Assembly: GCA_964599915.1 (NCBI GenBank)
Contig: CAZRHR010000105.1
Coordinates: 1 to 6,496 of the forward strand
Source of the DNA: CAZRHR01 sp964599915
Lineage (GTDB): Bacteria > Bacteroidota > Bacteroidia > CAIKAF01
Direction: 5' to 3'
Length of the DNA stretch: 6,496 bases
Within the stretch, counting starts at the first letter, position 1. Each line of letters opens with the position of its first letter. Positions 1 through 4,291 of the stretch are shown piece by piece. Position numbers and translations under genes: made by a program. A model generated the notes under the pieces. It was given only the letters and a program-made list of their open reading frames with translations. It ran no database searches and was not told the origin of the DNA.

Positions 1-504
1 ACCTAGAAAAGTAGCTCCCCAGAAAAGAAAGAAAATGAAATGTTCGGTAGAAGGAAGGGGTAAACGCAGGGTAGGAGGGAACAGCTTCTTCCAACCCCAG
101 CGAAACACAATGGGCACCAGCAAGATGGCAGAGAAACCAAAACCTTTAAAAATCAGTAGTTGTGCCAGCCATGCACCCATCCATCCCATGAGGTTGGCGG
201 TGGGTTTTTGGGATTCCGGAGCGTGTTCCAGCAGAGATTGATCGGCTTGCCAATGGAAGTAAAAAGAAATTTGTGCCAAAGCCATAAATAAGGCAAACAC
301 CAATAGAAAAGAGCCCCAAAGCTTTTTGGTGCGCGCGTCATAGACCCAAGCCGGAAGGGCTATGCGGAAGGGTTTTCGCGTTTTTTTTACAGGCTCCGGC
401 TCAGCGTCCCAATTTTCTACCTCAGCCTTTTTCTTGCGGGGCGTGTTCACCGGAGGCAAAGACTCCGATGCTTCATCTTGTATTTTTTTCTTCTTAAAGG
501 CCAT
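1..504 (-). CDS. ftsK: DNA translocase FtsK, N-terminal membrane part (partial, runs off left edge)
   Basis: FtsK anchors at the division septum through N-terminal membrane helices and uses a C-terminal motor (not in this window) to pump chromosomal DNA during segregation. An open frame of 168 codons runs from ATG at 504 to base 1 with no stop. Residues 1-61 are a basic, charged, proline-containing cytoplasmic tail (MAFKKKKIQDEASE...). Hydrophobic segments follow at about 62-83 (LWGSFLLVFALFMALAQ), 110-134 and 155-168 onward. The motif FHWQADQSLLEH (83-94), followed by a predicted helix and the block LIFKGFGFSAILLVP (117-131), matches my recollection of the Bacteroidota 4TM FtsK domain, where similar W-x-x-D-Q and IYK-GFG-like blocks occur. 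Family members are about 800 residues, so most of the gene is missing here. The start has no Shine-Dalgarno sequence, which is normal for this phylum. The upstream leader is rich in inverted repeats. Identity rests on the membrane domain only, as the ATPase motifs are outside the window. Confidence 0.82.
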   Translation of the reverse strand, partial: MAFKKKKIQDEASESLPPVNTPRKKKAEVENWDAEPEPVKKTRKPFRIALPAWVYDARTKKLWGSFLLVFALFMALAQISFYFHWQADQSLLEHAPESQKPTANLMGWMGAWLAQLLIFKGFGFSAILLVPIVFRWGWKKLFPPTLRLPLPSTEHFIFFLFWGATFLG

Positions 505-512
505 GATAGGAC

Positions 513-549
513 AATATTCGCCAAAGGCAATATTAGCAGGATTTCCTGC
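513..549. repeat. Two adjacent small inverted repeats in the ftsK leader
   Basis: The first repeat pairs AATATT at 513-518 with AATATT at 529-534, and continues inward as GCC (520-522) with GGC (526-528) around an AAA loop, with one bulged base at 519. The second pairs GCAGG (536-540) with CCTGC (545-549) around a 4-base loop. They lie back to back, 9 to 45 bases upstream of the ftsK start, so in an ftsK transcript they could fold close to the ribosome entry site. No U-run follows either, so they do not look like terminators. The pairing is read directly from sequence; any regulatory effect is inference. Confidence 0.45.
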
Positions 550-568
550 GTCTATCTTCTATGACGAA

Positions 569-604
569 TTTAAGGTATTAACAATGCATCGTTAATACCT
601 TAAA
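569..604. repeat. 36-bp near-perfect palindrome upstream of ftsK
   Basis: The left half is TTTAAGGTATTAACAATG and the right half is its reverse complement except for one position. Seventeen of 18 base pairs match, and only 583/590 (A against C) fails. The outer 14 bp on each side are perfect (569-582 with 591-604) and the innermost six bases are ATGCAT. It ends 65 bases upstream of the ftsK start. There is no U-tract immediately after the stem in either direction, which argues against a simple terminator. It could be an operator for a dimeric regulator, an RNA hairpin in the leader, or a recombinase-type site. The symmetry is certain, the role unknown. Confidence 0.85.
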
Positions 605-606
605 AA

Positions 607-629
607 GTGCTGGAAAATCAGTTCAGCAC
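607..629. repeat. Small inverted repeat next to the palindrome
   Basis: GTGCTG (607-612) pairs with CAGCAC (624-629), and the stem can extend by a G-T and an A-T pair around the loop. It begins two bases after the 36-bp palindrome and overlaps the end of the doubtful minus-strand ORF at 618-764. If that ORF is real, this hairpin would sit at its stop codon. No U-run follows on either strand, so the function is unknown. Confidence 0.45.
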
Positions 630-764
630 CAAATGTACGAGGCCTATCTGGGATAGATTGAGTTGCCGATGTGCAGCGGCGTAGCCCACAATCCATTTAA
701 GGGTAAAGGCGGATGGTACGGGATTGGCGCGGAATGAATGCGGTTTTGAGGAAAAGTGTGGCAT
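618..764 (-). CDS. Possible small protein of 48 residues (doubtful)
   Basis: An ATG at 764 opens a 48-codon frame ending in TGA at 620-618. The product begins MPHFSSKPHSFR, is rich in Ser, Pro and His over the first 18 residues, then becomes more regular with LKWIVGYAAAHRQLNLSQIG at about 23-42. I recognise no family. It lies on the same strand as the sigma gene upstream and ftsK downstream, after the sigma terminator-like hairpin. No Shine-Dalgarno sequence or clear promoter precedes it. A frame of this length arises easily by chance, so this is a low-confidence entry kept because the interval otherwise lacks coding content. Confidence 0.2.
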   Translation of the reverse strand: MPHFSSKPHSFRANPVPSAFTLKWIVGYAAAHRQLNLSQIGLVHLVLN

Positions 765-816
765 AGGCTTGTTGTGAAATTTCCATCAAAACGCAAAAAA
801 ATCTCATTTATTGTAA

Positions 817-852
817 AGCCTCACTCCAGAACGTAAGTTCTAAAGTGAGGCT
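817..852 (-). terminator. Hairpin downstream of the ECF sigma gene, probable terminator
   Basis: AGCCTCACT (817-825) pairs perfectly with AGTGAGGCT (844-852). After a 2x2 internal loop, a second 5-bp stem (828-832 with 837-841) closes a 4-base loop. It lies 19 bases past the sigma factor stop codon. On the minus strand only TT directly follows the stem, and a run of seven T occurs further on at 801-795, so this is not a textbook intrinsic terminator. Bacteroidota terminators often have weak U-tracts. On the plus strand the loop is GTAA, a GNRA-type tetraloop closed by C-G, but no plus-strand transcript is known here. Confidence 0.5.
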
Positions 853-871
853 CCAATCGTTGTGGCAATGG

Positions 872-1462
872 TTAACCTTGGCTTAGTTGTAAACCGGATT
901 TTTCCATCATTTTCCGTAGGTTAAGCAAGGCATAACGCATTCTGCCAAGTGCCGTGTTGATGCTTACCCCGGTTTGCTCAGCAATTTCTGCAAAGCTCAT
1001 TTCGGCATAATGGCGCATGTAGAGCACTTCTTTTTGCTCCTTGGGTAACCGTTGGATGTAGCTTTGTAAAGATTGCTCGGTTTGGCTTCGGATCATCATG
1101 TCCTCTACGTTCAGCTCTTCTTGACGCAGTACACCGAAAATGTCGAAGTCCTCCTCTTCAGTTTCGAAGGCCGGCATTCTTTTTAAACGGCGGAAATGGT
1201 CAATGATGAGATTGTGGGCAATACGCATAACCCAAGGAAGGAATTTCCCTTCATCGGTGTATTTCCCGCCTTGTAAGGTTTGGATCACACGGATGAAAGT
1301 ATCCTGGAAAATATCTTCCGTATGATCGGAATCTTTCACCATCATGTAAATGTAACCATACACACGGTCTTTATGACGCTTCAATAAAATCTCGAAGCTG
1401 CCGGTGTTTCCTTGAAGGTAAGCGTGGATCAACTCTTGATCGCTGAGGGCACTGCTACGCAT
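872..1462 (-). CDS. ECF-type RNA polymerase sigma factor
   Basis: A complete 196-residue sigma-70 family protein of the extracytoplasmic-function class, which directs RNA polymerase core to a set of promoters. Region 2 spans about 22-92 and includes the core-binding and -10-recognition block EDIFQDTFIRVI (49-60) and FLPWVMRIAHNLIIDHFRR (74-92). Region 4 spans about 127-184, with a helix-turn-helix in MSFAEIAEQTGVSINTALGR (155-174) for -35 recognition. The linker (93-126) is acidic (ETEEEDFDIFG). The combination GKFLPWVMRIAHNLIIDHF plus SINTALGRMRYAL is characteristic, to my recollection, of a conserved ECF sigma in Bacteroidota. No adjacent gene resembles an anti-sigma factor. The next gene upstream is divergent and unrelated. 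The start is fixed by ATG at 1462, with no in-frame ATG just upstream and no Shine-Dalgarno. The target regulon cannot be read from this window. Confidence 0.93.
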   Translation of the reverse strand: MRSSALSDQELIHAYLQGNTGSFEILLKRHKDRVYGYIYMMVKDSDHTEDIFQDTFIRVIQTLQGGKYTDEGKFLPWVMRIAHNLIIDHFRRLKRMPAFETEEEDFDIFGVLRQEELNVEDMMIRSQTEQSLQSYIQRLPKEQKEVLYMRHYAEMSFAEIAEQTGVSINTALGRMRYALLNLRKMMEKSGLQLSQG

Positions 1463-1549
1463 AGGACATTGAATTTGAGGTGAATAAAATCCTTTTAGCG
1501 TAGTGGTGTTTCGATAAGCAATCGTTTGTTAACGGAGGTTAATTATAGA

Positions 1550-1651
1550 ATGAAACGTAAAGATAGTTTGCAGGTTTCATTTTCCCAAAAAATTACGGTA
1601 ATTTCTTTCTTTACGCTTTTGGCATGCAACCTTGATTTTAGGAATCTTTAG
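1550..1651 (+). CDS. Possible short lipoprotein-like peptide of 33 residues (doubtful)
   Basis: ATG at 1550 opens a 33-codon frame ending in TAG at 1649-1651. The N-terminus MKRKDSLQ is basic. A hydrophobic stretch ITVISFFTLLA (15-25) leads straight to Cys26, giving LLAC, which resembles a signal peptidase II lipobox, and only seven residues follow. A GGAGG lies 11 bases upstream of the ATG (1534-1538). That is weak support, since Bacteroidota rarely depend on Shine-Dalgarno pairing. The frame lies antisense to the candidate promoter and leader of the sigma gene and upstream of the plus-strand operon. It may be a real short lipoprotein, a leftover signal peptide from a decayed gene, or chance. 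Confidence 0.25.
   Translation: MKRKDSLQVSFSQKITVISFFTLLACNLDFRNL
1558..1589 (-). promoter_or_regulatory. Candidate Bacteroidota-type promoter for the ECF sigma gene
   Basis: On the minus strand TTTG at 1589-1586 is followed after 20 bases by TATCTTTA at 1565-1558. The known Bacteroidota vegetative consensus is TTG or TTTG about 19-20 bases before TAnnTTTG, so only the last base of the -7 element differs. Transcription would start near 1551 and give a leader of roughly 90 bases before the ATG at 1462. Position, spacing and near-match support the call, but the region is AT-rich and chance matches are possible. Confidence 0.45.
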
Positions 1652-1662
1652 GCAACAAACCC

Positions 1663-1691
1663 TTGAATGATCCTGTTAGTGTGTAATATTT
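1663..1691 (+). promoter_or_regulatory. Weak candidate promoter for the plus-strand operon
   Basis: TTG at 1663-1665 is followed after 18 bases by TAATATTT at 1684-1691, a two-mismatch version of TAnnTTTG. It would place the transcript start only about ten bases before the GTG at 1708. The position is plausible but the match is poor, and no better one was found in 1463-1707 on this strand. Confidence 0.2.
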
Positions 1692-1707
1692 TAAACAGTT
1701 TTGCAAG

Positions 1708-2583
1708 GTGAAAGTCACCAAAGAAATACAAGCCATGCTTGCCTTGTTGGAAGATCCGGATCCTGCGGTTCATGAAGCCGTGATGCAGGATTTTATAGGC
1801 CGTGGCCCTGAAATGTTGCCGTGGCTGAAAAATGCAGGGCGGCACCACACCTTTGGGATTTTAGCGGAACGCTTGGAGTGGATTGCAAATGAAATTCGTT
1901 TCAATGTACTTTTTACACAACTCGAAGAATGGAAAACCTATCGCACCCATGATTTAGGTTTTGTGATTCATTGCGTAGAAGCTTTTCAGTATCCTGACAG
2001 TTCCTTGGATCGCATGGATCAGTGGATTGCGAGGGTAAGAAAGGAAATTTGGTTGGGTATGTCGGAAGAATTATCCGCGATTGAAAGAATCAGGGTGGTT
2101 AACCATGTGCTTTTTGCCATGTATCATCTCCGTGGTGTGTCGCCAGAAGAGGAATCCAAGTTGTCTCATTTTTTCTTGTCTCGTGCCTTTGATACGGGTA
2201 AAGCCACTCCTGTGCTTTTGGTCCTTTTGTATTTGTTTTTGGCCCAAAGCATGGACCTTCCTGTGCTTCCTGTGCCCCTGCCCAAACATTTTGTGTTGGC
2301 TTACATGGAGTCGGACCAAGCAAAGGATATTCGAGGACAATCGTTGGCCGGAAAAGAGAAATTCTTCATTAATCCATTTAGCCGTGGTGCGGTGTTTTCT
2401 CGCCGTGAAATTGAACATTTTCTTATTCAATCCGGGCATGAAGGGCCTTTGCCACAACCGGAGCCTTGTAGCTTTCCTCATTTTATTGCAGGTTGGCTCA
2501 CGGCCATTCGAGATTGGCATGCCCAAGCCGGACATGCCCGCAGTGTGCAACATTACACCCAATTGATTCAATTGCTGACATGA
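1708..2583 (+). CDS. SirB1/transglutaminase-like family protein
   Basis: A 291-residue predicted cytoplasmic protein, with no signal peptide. Residues 1-75 are a helical repeat-like region (EIQAMLALLEDPDPAVHEAV), as often precedes the transglutaminase-like domain in Bacteroidota members. Residues 125-230 carry the family landmarks: RIRVVNHVLF (127-136), TPVLLVLLYLFLAQSMDLPV (167-186), LPKHFVLAY (191-199) and FFINPFSRG (219-227), corresponding to the G-HF and F-DPF blocks of SirB1-like proteins. The position where papain-like transglutaminases carry the nucleophilic Cys has none (GKATPVLLVLL), and the only cysteines are C89 and C254, so catalysis of the usual kind is unlikely. The biochemical role of the family is not well established. 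The start is GTG at 1708: in-frame TAA lies at 1684, the family N-terminus fits, and the first in-frame ATG (1735) would delete the first helix. It overlaps the next gene by ATGA. Confidence 0.75.
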   Translation: MKVTKEIQAMLALLEDPDPAVHEAVMQDFIGRGPEMLPWLKNAGRHHTFGILAERLEWIANEIRFNVLFTQLEEWKTYRTHDLGFVIHCVEAFQYPDSSLDRMDQWIARVRKEIWLGMSEELSAIERIRVVNHVLFAMYHLRGVSPEEESKLSHFFLSRAFDTGKATPVLLVLLYLFLAQSMDLPVLPVPLPKHFVLAYMESDQAKDIRGQSLAGKEKFFINPFSRGAVFSRREIEHFLIQSGHEGPLPQPEPCSFPHFIAGWLTAIRDWHAQAGHARSVQHYTQLIQLLT

Positions 2584-3065
2584 AAAATATTTTTGAAAAA
2601 GCCAGAACGTCTTCTTGGGGTTTGTTTTTATTAAACCAAGCGTTTTTTTGGAAATTACCTTTTAACCGACCCCATGGAATCCGCATTGTTTCTGTGGATG
2701 AAACCGGCCTCACGGCCATGTTGCCTTTTCGCCGAAACAATTTGAACCATTTGGGCACCCTCCATGCTTGTGCCCTGGCTACATTGGCGGAATTTACGGC
2801 CGGTACTGAACTATGGCGTCGGCTGGAGCAAAAAGGTTTTCGGCTGGTTTTGCAATCGCTTCACATGACGTACACCGCCAAAGCCACAGAAAAAGTGTAC
2901 GCTCGGTTTGGAGATAAACTGGATAAAAACACGACGCAAGCGCTATTGCACCAGCTGAAAGAACATCAAAAAGCTACCTTTGAGGCACAGGTGGTCTTGC
3001 AAACAAAAGATGGAAAAGAATTGGCCATTGGCACCTCACAATGGTATTTGACCCTACGCCCATGA
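2580..3065 (+). CDS. DUF4442 hotdog-fold protein, thioesterase-like
   Basis: A 161-residue single-domain protein resembling DUF4442, a family within the hotdog-fold thioesterase superfamily. The region GIRIVSVDETGLTAMLPFRR (33-52) is the first strand pair. NHLGTLHACALATLAEFTAG (56-75) is the hotdog helix and its entry loop, matching the N-x-x-GT-x-H pattern of PaaI-like thioesterases, with E71 where the catalytic Asp often lies. TYTAKATEKVYARF (98-111) and FEAQVVLQTKDGKELAIGTS (134-153) form later strands. A role in hydrolysing an acyl-CoA or other acyl thioester is plausible, but the substrate is unknown and activity of this family is poorly documented. The start at 2580 overlaps the previous stop as ATGA. 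An in-frame ATG at 2493 exists, but it would add 29 residues lying wholly inside the upstream gene. The stop at 3063-3065 overlaps the next start in the same way. Confidence 0.72.
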   Translation: MKNIFEKARTSSWGLFLLNQAFFWKLPFNRPHGIRIVSVDETGLTAMLPFRRNNLNHLGTLHACALATLAEFTAGTELWRRLEQKGFRLVLQSLHMTYTAKATEKVYARFGDKLDKNTTQALLHQLKEHQKATFEAQVVLQTKDGKELAIGTSQWYLTLRP

Positions 3066-4270
3066 GCAGATTTGTTATTCTTATTTTGGTTTTGGCCCTT
3101 TGGGTCGTTGCGGAAGTTTGGCTTTGGATGTTGTTAAAAACGGCATTTCAACCTAAGAGCTGGAGTTTCCGGCTGTTTACTTTATTATGGTTTGGAGCGT
3201 CTTTCACCACTTTGGCCATTTTGGTGTTTCGTCCGGAAAGTCCATCGTTTTCCTATCGGTTGTTGGGGCAGTTGGTCATGCTCATCACCATTTCCAAGGT
3301 ACTGGCTTTGATTTTTACAACGTTGGGCATGGGGCTTTGGGAAATGAAATCTTGGGTATGGAAGTCCGGTGTTGGCGATGAATCACGCCGTGTATTTTTG
3401 CGAAAAGTGGCCATTTTTTCCGGCGGTATTCCTCTGGTTACCACCTTGTATGGACTGTTTCGAACGGCTTCTCAATTCCGCATCCATCAAGTCACCTTAC
3501 GAAATCCTAAAATTCCCCAGGCCTTTGCGGGTTTTCGTATTGTACAAATCTCAGATATTCACACGGGCTCGGTTCTTTTTCCTGAAACCATGGAAAAAGC
3601 GGTGAAAACCATTCAAGAGCTCAAGCCCGATCTCATCGTTTTTACAGGTGATTTGGTCAATAATTTTGCCGCGGAAGCGGAACCCTTCGTCCCCTTGTTT
3701 TCTCAGCTAAAAGCACCCCATGGGGTTTTTAGTATTTTGGGTAACCACGATTATGGAGATTATCACATGTGGCCCAATGATGAGGCGCGTCTGGCTAATT
3801 TTGAACAAATGCTCCGACTGCATCAACGCATGGGCTGGCATTTACTAATGAATGCTTCTGTTGCTTTGGAAAAAGAGGGTTCAGCCATTCAACTGGCCGG
3901 TGTGGAAAATTGGGGGGCCAAAGTGCATTTTAAACGCTACGGAAAAATTGAACAGGCTTTGGCGGGCCTTTCACCGGAAAAATTTACCCTGTTGTTGTCC
4001 CATGATCCTTCTCATTGGCAGGCAGAAGTGGTGAAGCAAACCTTTCCGGTCGATTTGATGCTGGCAGGACATACCCATGGTTTTCAGTTTGGTGTGGAAA
4101 TTCCAGGATTTAAGTGGAGTCCTTCTCAATATGTGTATGACCAGTGGGCCGGACTTTACAGCGATGGGGACAAAAAATTATATGTAAACCGCGGAACGGG
4201 TTGTATCGGTTATTCAGGCAGGGTGGGCATTCCACCTGAAATTACCCTCATTACTTTACAGCCGGCCTAA
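3062..4270 (+). CDS. Membrane-anchored metallophosphoesterase with internal Tat motif
   Basis: A 402-residue calcineurin-like metallophosphoesterase of the YkuE-like group. Three hydrophobic segments lie at about 3-26, 37-56 and 67-92, and a fourth at 116-133 is preceded by SRRVFLRK (108-115), an excellent twin-arginine motif. The catalytic domain starts near 155 and has all dinuclear-metal blocks: D165 and H167 in SDIHTG, D197 in TGDLVNN, GNHD (227-230), H314 in LLSHDPSH, and GHTH (336-339). This predicts hydrolysis of a phosphoester or pyrophosphate bond. Related proteins include B. subtilis YkuE, a Tat substrate, and chlamydial LpxG, a UDP-diacylglucosamine hydrolase of lipid A synthesis, so a phospholipid or lipid A-type substrate is conceivable but not shown. 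The fourth segment would place the enzyme domain outside the cytoplasm if Tat is used. The start at 3062 forms ATGA with the previous stop. An in-frame ATG at 3041 lies inside the upstream gene and is less likely. Confidence 0.88.
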   Translation: MSRFVILILVLALWVVAEVWLWMLLKTAFQPKSWSFRLFTLLWFGASFTTLAILVFRPESPSFSYRLLGQLVMLITISKVLALIFTTLGMGLWEMKSWVWKSGVGDESRRVFLRKVAIFSGGIPLVTTLYGLFRTASQFRIHQVTLRNPKIPQAFAGFRIVQISDIHTGSVLFPETMEKAVKTIQELKPDLIVFTGDLVNNFAAEAEPFVPLFSQLKAPHGVFSILGNHDYGDYHMWPNDEARLANFEQMLRLHQRMGWHLLMNASVALEKEGSAIQLAGVENWGAKVHFKRYGKIEQALAGLSPEKFTLLLSHDPSHWQAEVVKQTFPVDLMLAGHTHGFQFGVEIPGFKWSPSQYVYDQWAGLYSDGDKKLYVNRGTGCIGYSGRVGIPPEITLITLQPA

Positions 4271-4291
4271 AGCAGATTTTTATTGAGGTAT
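4271..4291. other. Short convergent intergenic spacer
   Basis: Only 21 bases separate the stop of the metallophosphoesterase gene from that of the FAD oxidoreductase on the opposite strand. A weak 5-bp hairpin (4282-4286 with 4292-4296, 5-base loop) reaches into the end of the oxidoreductase gene, and TTTTT at 4277-4281 precedes it on the plus strand. I do not regard this as a convincing terminator. Transcripts from the two operons probably overlap at their 3' ends. Confidence 0.4.

Larger units (their letters stand above)
505..871. other. Intergenic region between ftsK and the ECF sigma gene
   Basis: This 367-bp stretch has no gene I recognise. Reading away from ftsK it holds two small hairpins (513-534, 536-549), a 36-bp palindrome (569-604), another hairpin (607-629), a doubtful 48-codon minus-strand ORF (618-764) and the terminator-like hairpin of the sigma gene (817-852). 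Two single-mismatch matches to the Bacteroidota -7 element TAnnTTTG lie on the minus strand in front of ftsK (TAATATTG at 535-528 and TAAATTCG at 572-565). Neither has a TTG about 19-21 bases upstream, so I do not call a promoter. I saw no tRNA, SRP RNA or RNase P RNA signature. Confidence 0.6.

Noticed and set aside
528..572. Minus-strand -7-like elements TAATATTG and TAAATTCG as ftsK promoters
   Set aside because: Each has one mismatch to TAnnTTTG, but no TTG lies at 17-23 bases upstream, and the region is AT-rich.
35..595. Plus-strand and alternative minus-strand ORFs across the left edge (35-241, 153-341, 362-595)
   Set aside because: They overlap the ftsK frame, which has a strong membrane-domain match and runs unbroken from 504 to the edge; the others carry no recognisable motif.
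2071..2571. Long overlapping ORFs in other frames on both strands (166 codons minus, 161 codons plus) inside the SirB1-like gene
   Set aside because: They lie wholly within a gene with recognisable family motifs and encode Cys/Trp/Lys-rich sequence with no domain, as expected of shadow frames.
2493..2579. Upstream in-frame ATG for the DUF4442 gene, adding 29 residues
   Set aside because: The extension lies inside the preceding gene and reads as its shadow (CPSRTCPQCATLH). The ATG at 2580 gives a clean ATGA junction and a normal family N-terminus.
3041..3061. Upstream in-frame ATG for the metallophosphoesterase
   Set aside because: It would overlap the DUF4442 gene by 25 bases. The ATG at 3062 makes the same ATGA overlap seen at the other junctions and starts directly with a membrane helix.
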